Program-made: the position numbers and the translations under genes
In this document: in pieces, positions 8,939 to 17,159 of the stretch
Numbering within the stretch: the stretch's first letter is position 1
Layout: each line of letters starts with the position of its first letter
NCBI RefSeq assembly: GCF_015461845.1
Contig: NZ_JACOPW010000004.1
Location: forward strand, 186,001-250,000
Source: Pseudomonas mucoides
GTDB taxonomy: Bacteria > Pseudomonadota > Gammaproteobacteria > Pseudomonadales > Pseudomonadaceae
Reading direction: 5' to 3'
Length of the DNA stretch: 64,000 bases
The notes under the pieces: model-generated
The model's input: the letters and a program-made list of their open reading frames with translations, nothing else
The model's database searches: none
What the model was told of the DNA's origin: nothing

Positions 8939-9344
8939 ACAAGCACACCACAGTATTCATCACGTCCATGAACTGATTCATCGCGTGTTTACCGATGAAG
9001 ACGGTGCCGGTGAAGCGACCCTTACACCGCTGATGGAGGTCTTTGCCGAGCACTTCAGCATGGTCACCACTTCAGCTGCAGTGATCGGACACGTTCAGGT
9101 CGAGCAGCTGTTCAAAGGCGCGGTCGGCGCCCGAAAAGGCCTGGAGATCATGATCAGCGATCTGCACACGGTCTGGCACGAAGGCGTGACCGTGGCGCTG
9201 CGCTACAAGGAAACCCATCGTCTGAATGACGTCGAAACGTCGCGCATCTCGCTCGCGATCCTGCGTGTTCAGCACGACCACGTCCAATGGGTGTATCTGC
9301 ACGAAACGGATGTGCGCCCCGTCGCACCTGTTATTCGTATTTGA
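8919..9344 (+). CDS. small NTF2/SnoaL-like (DUF4440-type) protein
   Basis: 141 residues, starting at ATG 8919 with AAGGA six bases upstream. The start overlaps the end of the exporter gene, so the two are translationally linked. The layout (VHELIHRVFTDED, MEVFAEHFSMVTTSAAVIG, GVTVALRYKETHRL, a C-terminal VYLHET) resembles NTF2-like proteins of the SnoaL/DUF4440 type. Members include ketosteroid-isomerase-like enzymes and many binding proteins. No catalytic residues can be assigned. The operon suggests a role in handling or sensing the exported compound. Fold assignment is tentative. Confidence 0.65.
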   Translation: MNNNLVEQAHHSIHHVHELIHRVFTDEDGAGEATLTPLMEVFAEHFSMVTTSAAVIGHVQVEQLFKGAVGARKGLEIMISDLHTVWHEGVTVALRYKETHRLNDVETSRISLAILRVQHDHVQWVYLHETDVRPVAPVIRI

Positions 9345-9376
9345 TTGCTTGCCGGTCTGGCACGGAGTTCAACACG

Positions 9377-9390
9377 TTCGGTTTTCCGAA
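9377..9390 (+). promoter_or_regulatory. AauR-type upstream activator site 1
   Basis: TTCGGTTTTCCGAA exactly fits the inverted repeat TTCGG-N4-CCGAA reported for AauR in P. putida. It is about 110 bases upstream of the sigma-54 promoter of aatJ. Confidence 0.8.
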
Positions 9391-9407
9391 CATGACCTTG
9401 CAGTCGA

Positions 9408-9421
9408 TTCGGTTAACCGGA
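9408..9421 (+). promoter_or_regulatory. AauR-type upstream activator site 2 (one mismatch)
   Basis: TTCGGTTAACCGGA has one mismatch to TTCGG-N4-CCGAA. It is 31 bases after site 1, about three helical turns, so both sites face the same side of the DNA. Confidence 0.65.
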
Positions 9422-9467
9422 TCATTTGAGCGGACAAATAACGCCATAAATATTTAATTTCCTTACA

Positions 9468-9480
9468 AATCAACAAGTTG
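9468..9480 (+). promoter_or_regulatory. candidate IHF site before aatJ
   Basis: AATCAACAAGTTG fits the IHF consensus WATCAA-N4-TTR exactly. It lies in AT-rich DNA between the activator sites and the sigma-54 promoter, where IHF bending is expected. Confidence 0.6.
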
Positions 9481-9497
9481 ACCTGTCTCGCCTGGCC

Positions 9498-9513
9498 TGG
9501 CACGAGTCATGCT
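9498..9513 (+). promoter_or_regulatory. sigma-54 promoter of aatJ
   Basis: TGGCACGAGTCATGCT has the -24 GG and -12 GC with exactly ten bases between them. It is about 114 bases before the aatJ start, leaving a leader of roughly 100 bases. Confidence 0.85.
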
Positions 9514-9626
9514 CTACACTTCTTCGACGAATGCCTGTTGCGCCTCTTCAGGAGCCCACCAGCATTCGAAGCACAAAAGGGCCGACCAACTGGCTCCATA
9601 AAAAAAACAATGTCGAGGAAAATTTG

Positions 9627-10541
9627 ATGCGCATCGTTCCCCATATCCTGGGCGCAGCCATTGCTGCCGCTCTGATCAGCACTCCGGTTTTCGCCGCCGA
9701 ACTCACCGGCACCCTGAAAAAGATCAAAGAGTCCGGTGTCATCACCCTCGGGCATCGTGACGCTTCCATTCCGTTTTCCTACATCGCGGATGCTTCCGGC
9801 AAACCGGTCGGCTACTCCCACGATATCCAGCTGAAAATCGTTGAAGCCATCAAGAAAGACCTGGACATGCCCAACCTCCAGGTCAAATACAACCTGGTGA
9901 CCTCGCAGACCCGTATCCCGCTGGTGCAGAACGGCACCGTGGACGTCGAGTGCGGCTCCACCACCAACAACGTCGAGCGTCAGCAGCAAGTTGACTTCTC
10001 CGTCGGCATCTTCGAAATCGGCACCCGTCTGCTGTCCAAGAAAGATTCGCCGTACAAAGACTTCACCGACCTGAAAGGCAAGAACGTCGTGACCACCGCC
10101 GGCACCACGTCCGAGCGCATCCTCAAGTCGATGAACGCCGACAAGCAAATGGGCATGAACGTCATCTCTGCCAAAGACCACGGCGAGTCCTTCCAGATGC
10201 TGGAATCGGGCCGCGCAGTTGCCTTCATGATGGACGACGCCCTGCTGGCAGGCGAAGCCGCCAAAGCCAAGAAAGCCGATGACTGGGCCGTCACCGGCAC
10301 TCCACAGTCTTACGAAATCTACGGCTGCATGGTCCGCAAGGGCGACGAGCCGTTCAAAAAGGCTGTGGATGACGCCATCGTCGCCACCTACAAGTCGGGC
10401 GAGATCAACAAGATCTACGACAAATGGTTCATGGCACCGATCCCACCTAAAGGCCTGAACCTGAACTTCCCGATGAGCGACGAGCTCAAGGCCCTGATCG
10501 CCAATCCGACCGATAAAGCGGCTGACGACAAGAAGTCCTGA
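9627..10541 (+). CDS. aatJ: glutamate/aspartate ABC transporter, periplasmic binding protein (AatJ/GltI)
   Basis: 304 residues from ATG 9627, which follows GAGGAAAA. A signal peptide is clear (LGAAIAAALISTPVFAAE, cleavage near residue 23). The mature part is a family-3 solute-binding protein: SGVITLGHRDASIPFSY, VECGSTTNNVERQQQVDFS, TAGTTSER. The order binding protein, two permeases, ATPase, then sensor kinase and sigma-54 regulator is that of the aat-aau acidic amino acid system of Pseudomonas. The upstream region carries two AauR-type sites, an IHF site and a sigma-54 promoter. A hairpin follows the stop and may allow more binding protein than permease to be made. Confidence 0.93.
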   Translation: MRIVPHILGAAIAAALISTPVFAAELTGTLKKIKESGVITLGHRDASIPFSYIADASGKPVGYSHDIQLKIVEAIKKDLDMPNLQVKYNLVTSQTRIPLVQNGTVDVECGSTTNNVERQQQVDFSVGIFEIGTRLLSKKDSPYKDFTDLKGKNVVTTAGTTSERILKSMNADKQMGMNVISAKDHGESFQMLESGRAVAFMMDDALLAGEAAKAKKADDWAVTGTPQSYEIYGCMVRKGDEPFKKAVDDAIVATYKSGEINKIYDKWFMAPIPPKGLNLNFPMSDELKALIANPTDKAADDKKS

Positions 10542-10559
10542 TTTTCTGACTAACCTTAT

Positions 10560-10589
10560 CTCCTGAGAGGGCCGCTGCCCTCCCAGGAG
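10560..10589 (+). other. intercistronic stem-loop after aatJ
   Basis: CTCCTG (10560-10565) pairs with CAGGAG (10584-10589) and GAGGG pairs with CCCTC inside it, with one mismatch and a six-base loop. It lies 18 bases after the aatJ stop. Only a short T-rich stretch follows, so it is likely an mRNA stabiliser or partial terminator. Confidence 0.75.
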
Positions 10590-10652
10590 TTTGTCACTCC
10601 CTGCTGGCATTTTTGGAAACACTCGAACCGGTGGCTGTCGAGCCGGTGGCGT

Positions 10653-10701
10653 GTGCCCGACTTTCAAGTCGGGCGGGAACGGAGCTTCCCCAGGCGGGCA
10701 C
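10653..10701 (+). other. second hairpin between aatJ and aatQ
   Basis: GCCCGACTT (10655-10663) and AAGTCGGGC (10666-10674) form a perfect nine-base-pair stem. GTGCCCG (10653-10659) can instead pair with CGGGCAC (10695-10701). With the preceding stem-loop it makes the 192-base gap highly structured. Confidence 0.55.
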
Positions 10702-10733
10702 TTGTACATCGATCGATCTGAGGGGAGACCCTA

Positions 10734-11480
10734 ATGAATTACAACTGGGACTGGGGCGTGTTCTTCAAGTCCACCGGCGTTGGCAGCGAGACCTATCTCG
10801 ACTGGTACATCGCCGGCCTGGGCTGGACCATTGCCATCGCCATCGTGGCCTGGATCATTGCCCTGACACTGGGCTCGATCCTGGGTGTCATGCGCACCGT
10901 GCCGAATCGCATCGTATCGGGCATCGCGACTTGCTACGTCGAACTCTTCCGTAACGTGCCGCTGCTGGTTCAGCTGTTCATCTGGTACTTCCTGGTGCCC
11001 GATCTGCTGCCGCAAAACCTGCAGGACTGGTACAAACAGGACCTCAACCCGACCACTTCGGCTTTCCTCAGCGTCGTCGTCTGCCTGGGCCTGTTCACTA
11101 CCGCTCGCGTTTGCGAACAAGTGCGCACCGGCATTCAGGCCCTGCCCAAAGGTCAGGAAGCCGCGGCCCGCGCCATGGGGTTCAAGCTGCCGCAGATCTA
11201 CTGGAACGTGCTGCTGCCCCAGGCCTACCGGATCATCATTCCGCCGCTCACCTCGGAATTCCTCAACGTGTTCAAGAACACGTCCGTGGCCTCGCTGATC
11301 GGTTTGATGGAGCTGCTCGCGCAGACCAAACAGACCGCCGAGTTCTCTGCCAACCTGTTCGAGGCGTTCACCCTGGCGACCCTGATCTATTTCACCCTGA
11401 ACATGAGCCTGATGCTGCTGATGCGTCTGGTCGAGAAGAAAGTCGCCGTACCGGGCCTGATCTCCGTAGGGGGTAAATGA
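10734..11480 (+). CDS. aatQ: glutamate/aspartate ABC transporter permease AatQ (GltJ)
   Basis: 248 residues, an inner-membrane permease of the HisMQ group with about five to six hydrophobic segments. The cytoplasmic EAA loop that contacts the ATPase is seen as GQEAAARAMGFKLPQIYW followed by LLPQAYR. The start MNYNWDWGVFF is typical of GltJ proteins. Its stop overlaps the next start by four bases (ATGA at 11477-11480), showing coupled translation with the second permease. Confidence 0.93.
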   Translation: MNYNWDWGVFFKSTGVGSETYLDWYIAGLGWTIAIAIVAWIIALTLGSILGVMRTVPNRIVSGIATCYVELFRNVPLLVQLFIWYFLVPDLLPQNLQDWYKQDLNPTTSAFLSVVVCLGLFTTARVCEQVRTGIQALPKGQEAAARAMGFKLPQIYWNVLLPQAYRIIIPPLTSEFLNVFKNTSVASLIGLMELLAQTKQTAEFSANLFEAFTLATLIYFTLNMSLMLLMRLVEKKVAVPGLISVGGK

Positions 11481-12151
11481 TGGAATTCGACTTCTCGGGC
11501 ATCATCCCTTCCCTGCCGGGCTTGTGGAACGGCATGGTCATGACCCTGCAACTGATGGCGCTGGGCGTGATCGGCGGGATCATCCTCGGCACCATCCTGG
11601 CGCTGTGCCGTCTGTCCCACAGCAAACTGCTGTCGAACCTGGCCGGCGCGTACGTTAACTACTTCCGCTCGATCCCGCTGCTGCTGGTGATCACCTGGTT
11701 CTACCTGGCGGTGCCGTTCGTACTGCGCTGGATCACCGGCGAAGACACCCCGATCGGCGCATTCGCCTCGTGCATCGTGGCCTTCATGATGTTCGAAGCC
11801 GCGTACTTCTGCGAAATCGTCCGGGCCGGTGTGCAGTCGATTCCCAAGGGCCAGATGGGCGCAGCCCAGGCGCTGGGCATGACGTACGGCCAGATGATGC
11901 GTCTGATCATCCTGCCGCAAGCGTTCCGCAAGATGACCCCGCTGTTGCTGCAACAGAGCATCATCCTGTTCCAGGACACCTCGCTGGTTTACGCGGTCGG
12001 CCTGGTGGACTTCCTCAACGCCTCGCGTGCCAGCGGCGACATCATTGGCCGCTCCAATGAGTTCCTGATCTTCGCAGGTCTCGTGTACTTCACAATCAGC
12101 TTTGCCGCCTCGCTGCTGGTCAAGCGTCTGCAAAAAAGGTTTGCCGTATGA
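11477..12151 (+). CDS. aatM: glutamate/aspartate ABC transporter permease AatM (GltK)
   Basis: 224 residues. The second inner-membrane permease of the transporter, starting MMEFDFSGIIPSLPGLW. The EAA loop reads KGQMGAAQALGMTYGQMM followed by LPQAFRKM. It overlaps the permease gene before it and the ATPase gene after it by four bases each, so the three genes form one tightly coupled unit. The two permeases form the heterodimeric membrane channel. Confidence 0.93.
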   Translation: MMEFDFSGIIPSLPGLWNGMVMTLQLMALGVIGGIILGTILALCRLSHSKLLSNLAGAYVNYFRSIPLLLVITWFYLAVPFVLRWITGEDTPIGAFASCIVAFMMFEAAYFCEIVRAGVQSIPKGQMGAAQALGMTYGQMMRLIILPQAFRKMTPLLLQQSIILFQDTSLVYAVGLVDFLNASRASGDIIGRSNEFLIFAGLVYFTISFAASLLVKRLQKRFAV

Positions 12152-12882
12152 TCTCTATCAAGAACATCAACAAGTGGTATGGCGACTTCCAGGTACTGAC
12201 TGATTGCAGCACCGAGGTCAAAAAAGGCGAAGTGATCGTGGTGTGCGGGCCGTCCGGTTCCGGCAAATCCACCCTGATCAAATGCGTCAACGCACTGGAA
12301 CCGTTCCAGAAAGGCGACATCGTGGTCGATGGCACGTCCATCGCCAACCCGAAGACCGACCTGCCGAAACTGCGTTCGCGCGTGGGCATGGTGTTTCAGC
12401 ACTTCGAACTGTTCCCGCACCTGACCATCACCGAAAACCTGACCATCGCGCAGATCAAGGTGTTGGGCCGCAGCAAGGAAGAAGCCACCAAAAAAGGCCT
12501 GCAACTGCTTGAGCGCGTCGGGCTGTCGGCCCATGCGCACAAGCATCCGGGCCAACTGTCCGGTGGTCAGCAACAGCGTGTGGCGATTGCCCGTGCGCTG
12601 GCGATGGACCCGATCGTCATGCTGTTCGACGAACCGACCTCGGCGCTCGACCCGGAAATGGTCAACGAAGTGCTCGACGTCATGGTGCAACTGGCCCACG
12701 AAGGCATGACCATGATGTGCGTGACCCACGAAATGGGCTTCGCCCGTAAAGTGGCGGATCGTGTGATCTTCATGGACGCGGGCAAAATCATCGAGGACTG
12801 CCAGAAAGAAGAGTTCTTCGGCGACATCAGCCACCGTGCCGAGCGGACACAGCACTTCCTCAACAAGATTTTGCAGCACTAA
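12148..12882 (+). CDS. aatP: glutamate/aspartate ABC transporter ATPase AatP (GltL)
   Basis: 244 residues. All ABC motifs are intact: Walker A GPSGSGKST (34-42), Q-loop VFQHFELFPH, signature LSGGQQQR, Walker B and D-loop MLFDEPTSALDPE, and the switch His in CVTHEMGF. It is the cytoplasmic motor for uptake of acidic amino acids, coupled to the two permeases encoded upstream. A REP doublet follows before the sensor kinase gene, which may separate transporter and regulator transcription. Confidence 0.95.
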   Translation: MISIKNINKWYGDFQVLTDCSTEVKKGEVIVVCGPSGSGKSTLIKCVNALEPFQKGDIVVDGTSIANPKTDLPKLRSRVGMVFQHFELFPHLTITENLTIAQIKVLGRSKEEATKKGLQLLERVGLSAHAHKHPGQLSGGQQQRVAIARALAMDPIVMLFDEPTSALDPEMVNEVLDVMVQLAHEGMTMMCVTHEMGFARKVADRVIFMDAGKIIEDCQKEEFFGDISHRAERTQHFLNKILQH

Positions 12883-12915
12883 GCACCGGGCACTCGCTCG
12901 AGACCACACAAATCA

Positions 12916-13009
12916 CCTGTGGGAGCGAGCTTGCTCGCGATGGCGGTCTGACATTCAACATCAATGTTGACTGGGCTGGCCTCATCGCGAGCAAGCTCGC
13001 TCCCACAGG
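12916..13009. repeat. REP doublet (REPIN) between aatP and aauS
   Basis: CCTGTGGGAGCGAGCTTGCTC begins at 12916 and its reverse complement ends at 13009, enclosing about 45 unrelated bases. It is a typical Pseudomonas extragenic palindrome, of a family different from that beside the RAYT gene. Confidence 0.85.
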
Positions 13010-13057
13010 GGGCGCCGGTGGTTCGTGATCAAGTGTTGTGGTTGACCCAAGGCATCT

Positions 13058-14962
13058 GTGATGAAATGCGACCCCTCTCTCCATCGCGCAGCGCCGCCAT
13101 CACTCGCCGTGAAACCCCGTCTGATTCGCCATCTGTTCCTGCCGCCGCTGATCATCACCCTGATGATCGGACTGGGTTACGCCGGCTTCTGGATCAGTGA
13201 ACACTACGGCATTCGCAGCCTCAGCGAGAACGGCCAGCGGCAGCTCGAACTGCACGCCCGCGCCGTCGAGAGCGAGATCAGCAAATACACCTACCTGCCC
13301 AGCCTGCTGGAACTCGAATCCAGTGTGTCGAAACTGCTGGCCGACCCATCGCCGGAACACCGGCAAACGGTCAATGATTACCTTGAAGGCCTGAACCGGC
13401 GCAGCCGCAGTCGGGCTATCTATGTGATGGACACCACCGGTCGCGTCATGGCCACCAGCAACTGGCGCGATGTCGACAGTTACCTCGGTGAAGACCTGTC
13501 CTTCCGCGCCTATTTCCAGGACGCCATTCGCGGCCAGCCAGGTCGTTTCTACGGCATCGGCAGCACCAACGGCGAACCCGGTTACTACCTGGCCCACGGT
13601 CTGGAAGAGCACGGCAAGATCATCGGCGTTGCGGTGGTCAAAGTGCGCCTCGAAGCCATGGAAGAGCGCTGGCAGCGGGCGCGCCTCGAAGCGTTTGTCA
13701 GCGATGAAAACGGCATCATCATCCTCTCCAGCGATCCGGCGCGGCGCCTGAAGTCAGTCGTGCCGTTGAGCGACGAGACCAAGGAAAAACTCGCCCGCAG
13801 CCTCCAGTACTACTGGTTCCCGCTGAACGAACTGCAACCGCTGGCCCGTGAAACCCTGGCCGAAGGCGTGGAAAAACTGACCTTCCCGGCCAACAGCGAA
13901 GTGGAGTCCGACGAAGAGGACATCAGCTACCTGGCCCAGACCCGGCCCCTGAGCGACACGCCGTGGAATTTCACCCTGCTCACGCCGCTGCAGGATTTGC
14001 GCCGCGAGGCGATCAACCAAGGAATTCTGGTGGCGGTGGCCTTTGCTCTGGTGGCGTTCCTGCTGATTGCCTGGAACGAGCGGCGCAAGGTCATCGCCAC
14101 CCGCCTCGCCGCCCGGGAAGCCTTGCAGGAAGCCAACAATCAACTGGAGCGTCGGATTACCGAACGCACCACCGACCTGCGCGCCAGCAACGAGCGGCTC
14201 AAAGGTCAGATCCGCGAGCGCCGACAGGCTGAAGAGACGCTGCGCCGCGCCCAGGATGAACTGGTGCAAGCCGGCAAACTCGCGGCCATCGGCCAGATGT
14301 CGACCAGCATTGCCCATGAATTGAACCAGCCATTGGCAGCGCTGCGCACCTTGTCCGGCAACACCGTGCGCTTTCTGGAGCGCGGTCAGCTGGATGTCGC
14401 CAGCACCAACCTCAAGACCATCAACGAATTGATCGACCGCATGGGCCGCATTACCGCCAGCCTGCGCTCCTTCGCCCGTCGTGGTGACGACAAAGGCCAG
14501 GCCTGCCTCGGTAAAGCCGTGGACGCGGCCTTGCAACTGCTCGGCGGTCGGGTGGAAAGTGTTCATCTGCAACTGCATCGGGAGTTTTCCGATGTGCAGG
14601 TGCAGATTGACCAGACCCGCCTCGAACAGATTCTGGTCAACCTGATCGGCAATGCCCTCGACGCCATGCAAGCCCAGCCGGTGCCGGAACTGTGGCTGGA
14701 AGGCGACGAATTCGACGGCAAATATCGCCTGCGCGTGCGCGACAACGGCCACGGCATTGACGCCGAAGCGCGCAAGCACCTGTTCGAACCGTTCTTCACC
14801 ACCAAACCCGGCGAACAAGGGCTGGGCCTCGGCCTGACCCTGTCTGCCAGCCTGGCCGCCGCCACGGGCGGACATTTGGGTGTCGAACACCCGGCCAGCG
14901 GTGGTACCACCTTCGTCCTCAGTTTACCGTTGGTAAGCCCCATTCTCGCCGAGCCAATATGA
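13058..14962 (+). CDS. aauS: sensor histidine kinase AauS (acidic amino acid utilisation)
   Basis: 634 residues. A first membrane segment at about residues 22-45 (FLPPLIITLMIGLGYAGFW) and a second at about 320-342 (LVAVAFALVAFLLIAW) flank a periplasmic sensing domain of some 270 residues, DctB-like. A coiled coil with ERRITERTTDLRASNERL follows. The phosphoacceptor is His420 in SIAHELNQPLAAL, and the ATPase has DNGHGID and GLGLGLT. The start of the next gene overlaps its stop by four bases, the usual kinase-regulator coupling. It should sense extracellular Glu, Asp or a related compound and control aatJQMP. The translation start could lie a few codons further in. Confidence 0.9.
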   Translation: MMKCDPSLHRAAPPSLAVKPRLIRHLFLPPLIITLMIGLGYAGFWISEHYGIRSLSENGQRQLELHARAVESEISKYTYLPSLLELESSVSKLLADPSPEHRQTVNDYLEGLNRRSRSRAIYVMDTTGRVMATSNWRDVDSYLGEDLSFRAYFQDAIRGQPGRFYGIGSTNGEPGYYLAHGLEEHGKIIGVAVVKVRLEAMEERWQRARLEAFVSDENGIIILSSDPARRLKSVVPLSDETKEKLARSLQYYWFPLNELQPLARETLAEGVEKLTFPANSEVESDEEDISYLAQTRPLSDTPWNFTLLTPLQDLRREAINQGILVAVAFALVAFLLIAWNERRKVIATRLAAREALQEANNQLERRITERTTDLRASNERLKGQIRERRQAEETLRRAQDELVQAGKLAAIGQMSTSIAHELNQPLAALRTLSGNTVRFLERGQLDVASTNLKTINELIDRMGRITASLRSFARRGDDKGQACLGKAVDAALQLLGGRVESVHLQLHREFSDVQVQIDQTRLEQILVNLIGNALDAMQAQPVPELWLEGDEFDGKYRLRVRDNGHGIDAEARKHLFEPFFTTKPGEQGLGLGLTLSASLAAATGGHLGVEHPASGGTTFVLSLPLVSPILAEPI

Positions 14963-16287
14963 ACAACGACCTTAGTGTGCTGATCGTCGAAGACGACCCT
15001 CATGTACTGCTCGGCTGCCAACAGGCGCTGACCCTGGAAGACATTCCCTGCGTCGGAGTCGGCAGCGCCGAAGAAGCGCTGGAACGTGTCGGCGACAACT
15101 TCGCCGGTATTGTCATCAGCGACATTCGCCTGCCCGGCATCGATGGCCTGGAACTGCTGAACCGGCTCAAGGCCCGCGACCGCAGCCTGCCGGTGGTGCT
15201 GATTACCGGTCACGGCGACATCTCCATGGCGGTCGGCGCGATGCAAAAAGGCGCCTATGACTTCATGGAGAAACCCTTCTCCCCGGAACGTCTGGTGGAC
15301 GTTGCACGCCGTGCATTGGAACAACGCAGCCTCGCCCGCGAAGTGTCTTCGTTGCGCCGGCAATTGGCCGAGCGCGACTCGCTGGAAGGCCGGATCATCG
15401 GCCGTTCGCCGGCCATGCAGAACTTGCGCGAGTTGATCGCCAACGTCGCCGACACCTCGGCCAACGTGTTGATCGAAGGCGAGACCGGCACCGGTAAAGA
15501 ACTGGTCGCGCGTTGCCTGCATGACTTCAGTCGCCGCCACACCAAACAATTCGTCGCGCTGAACTGCGGCGGCTTGCCGGAGAACCTGTTCGAAAGCGAA
15601 ATTTTCGGTCACGAGGCCAACGCCTTCACCGGCGCCGGCAAGCGGCGAATCGGCAAGATCGAACACGCCGACGGCGGCACGCTGTTCCTCGACGAAGTCG
15701 AAAGCATGCCCCTGCCGTTGCAAATCAAATTGCTGCGGGTGTTGCAGGAACGCACCCTCGAACGCCTCGGCTCGAACCAGAGCGTGGCGGTGGATTGCCG
15801 GGTGATCGCGGCCACCAAATCCGACCTCGCCGAAACCAGCAAGGCCGGCGAATTCCGCAGCGACCTGTATTACCGCTTGAACGTGGTGACCCTGGAACTG
15901 CCACCGTTGCGCGAACGGCGCGAAGACATCCTGCAATTGTTCGAGCACTTCCTGCAGCAGTCCTCCCTGCGCTTTGATCGCGCAGTGCCAGAACTGGACA
16001 ACCAGACCCTGTCGAACCTGATGAGCCACGACTGGCCGGGCAATGTGCGGGAACTGCGCAACGTCGCCGAGCGCTTCGCCCTCGGCCTGCCGGCCTTCAA
16101 GAAAACCGGGGCCAGTGGCAGCAATCAGGGCCTGGCGTTCGCCGAAGCGGTGGAAGCCTTCGAACGCACCTTGCTCGGCGACGCCTTGCAACGCAGCGGC
16201 GGCAACCTGACCCAGGCCAGCCTGGAACTGGGCATGGCCAAGACCACGCTGTTCGACAAAGTCAAAAAGTACGGGCTGAGCCACTGA
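14959..16287 (+). CDS. aauR: sigma-54 response regulator AauR
   Basis: 442 residues. A receiver domain with Asp55 (VISDIRLPG) is followed by an AAA+ domain with Walker A GETGTGKE near residue 174 and Walker B GGTLFLDE. A Fis-type helix-turn-helix is at the end (GGNLTQASLELGMAKTTLF). It is the DctD/AauR type of enhancer-binding protein. The sigma-54-contacting loop, usually GAFTGA, reads NAFTGA at residues 221-226. It should bind the TTCGG-N4-CCGAA sites before aatJ. Its last base is the first base of the next ATG, so it is coupled to the GlpM-like gene. Confidence 0.9.
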   Translation: MNNDLSVLIVEDDPHVLLGCQQALTLEDIPCVGVGSAEEALERVGDNFAGIVISDIRLPGIDGLELLNRLKARDRSLPVVLITGHGDISMAVGAMQKGAYDFMEKPFSPERLVDVARRALEQRSLAREVSSLRRQLAERDSLEGRIIGRSPAMQNLRELIANVADTSANVLIEGETGTGKELVARCLHDFSRRHTKQFVALNCGGLPENLFESEIFGHEANAFTGAGKRRIGKIEHADGGTLFLDEVESMPLPLQIKLLRVLQERTLERLGSNQSVAVDCRVIAATKSDLAETSKAGEFRSDLYYRLNVVTLELPPLRERREDILQLFEHFLQQSSLRFDRAVPELDNQTLSNLMSHDWPGNVRELRNVAERFALGLPAFKKTGASGSNQGLAFAEAVEAFERTLLGDALQRSGGNLTQASLELGMAKTTLFDKVKKYGLSH

Positions 16288-16625
16288 TGGATTTGATGCT
16301 CAAAGCGGCACTGGGTGCGGCGGTTGTATTGATTCTGGCGGCGCTGGCCAAGACCAAAAACTATTACATCGCCGGGCTGGTGCCGTTGTTTCCGACCTTT
16401 GCCCTGATTGCGCATTTCATCGTTGGCAAAGGGCGCTCGGTGGAAGATTTGAAGACCACCATCGTGTTTGGGATGTGGTCGATCATTCCGTACTTCGTTT
16501 ACCTGGCGACGTTGTACGTGATGGTGGATTGGATGCGGTTGGAGGCTTCGTTGGCCGTGGCGGCAGTGGGTTGGTTGATCGCGGCCACCGTCCTCGTCAC
16601 TGTCTGGGTCCGCCTCCACTCCTGA
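16287..16625 (+). CDS. GlpM-family membrane protein
   Basis: 112 residues with four predicted membrane segments. The stretch NYYIAGLVPLFPTFALIAH is very like GlpM of P. aeruginosa, a small inner-membrane protein linked to alginate production whose biochemical role is unclear. Its ATG overlaps the aauR stop by one base, so it is translated from the end of the regulator operon. In P. aeruginosa glpM follows glpD; here the GlpM-like gene is about 10 kb from glpD, so it could be a paralogue or a moved gene. The family call is good; the function is not known. Confidence 0.75.
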   Translation: MDLMLKAALGAAVVLILAALAKTKNYYIAGLVPLFPTFALIAHFIVGKGRSVEDLKTTIVFGMWSIIPYFVYLATLYVMVDWMRLEASLAVAAVGWLIAATVLVTVWVRLHS

Positions 16626-16763
16626 CACCTCGCAATTCCCAGTGGGATCTCCATCAGGCTCACTGGCCCGTCCCTTGCATTTACCACCCAAAGCCCTCCC
16701 GGCCGGTCTTCATGTTCGATGACGCCGGTGTCCGGGAGGATCCGCCAAGGGTGAATCCTGACC

Positions 16764-17159
16764 GTGCCTATCCTAGATCCCGACCTGACCGTCACTGTCA
16801 TTCTGCTGGTCGCCTTTTCCATCGTGCTGGACGTCATCGGCCAGCTCTGTTTCAAGCTCGGCCTGGACCGTTTGCCGGAACTCGAAGGCGGGTTCCGGCT
16901 GAACGCCTTCTGGGGCCAGGTGTTCAACGCACCGCTGCTGTGGTGCGGAATCGGCGCTTATACGCTGGAGTTTTTCGTCTGGCTTGAAGCCTTGTCCCGC
17001 GCCCCGCTGAGCCTGTTGTTCCCGGCCGGAGCGCTGGCCTATTGCGGCGTGGTGCTGGCGGGCAACGTGGTGCTGGGCGAAACCGTCAGCCGCCGACGCT
17101 GGCTGGCAACCTTGGTGATTACGGTGGGCGTGATGCTCGTGTGTGCCGGCCATGCCTGA
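16764..17159 (+). CDS. small EamA/SMR-type membrane transporter, subunit 1
   Basis: 131 residues with a GTG start at 16764, and four membrane segments. GQLCFKLGLDRLPE near the start (residues 27-40) and the end RRRWLATLVITVGVMLVCAG resemble the SMR/ArnE-ArnF half-transporters of the drug/metabolite superfamily. The second gene of the pair overlaps its end. Such pairs form a heterodimer in the inner membrane that exports a small compound or flips a lipid-linked one. The substrate is unknown. Confidence 0.75.
   Translation: MPILDPDLTVTVILLVAFSIVLDVIGQLCFKLGLDRLPELEGGFRLNAFWGQVFNAPLLWCGIGAYTLEFFVWLEALSRAPLSLLFPAGALAYCGVVLAGNVVLGETVSRRRWLATLVITVGVMLVCAGHA

Noticed and set aside
14563..16284. Minus-strand open frame of 573 codons opposite aauR
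   Set aside because: A shadow of aauR; the composition is low-complexity and no family was recognised.
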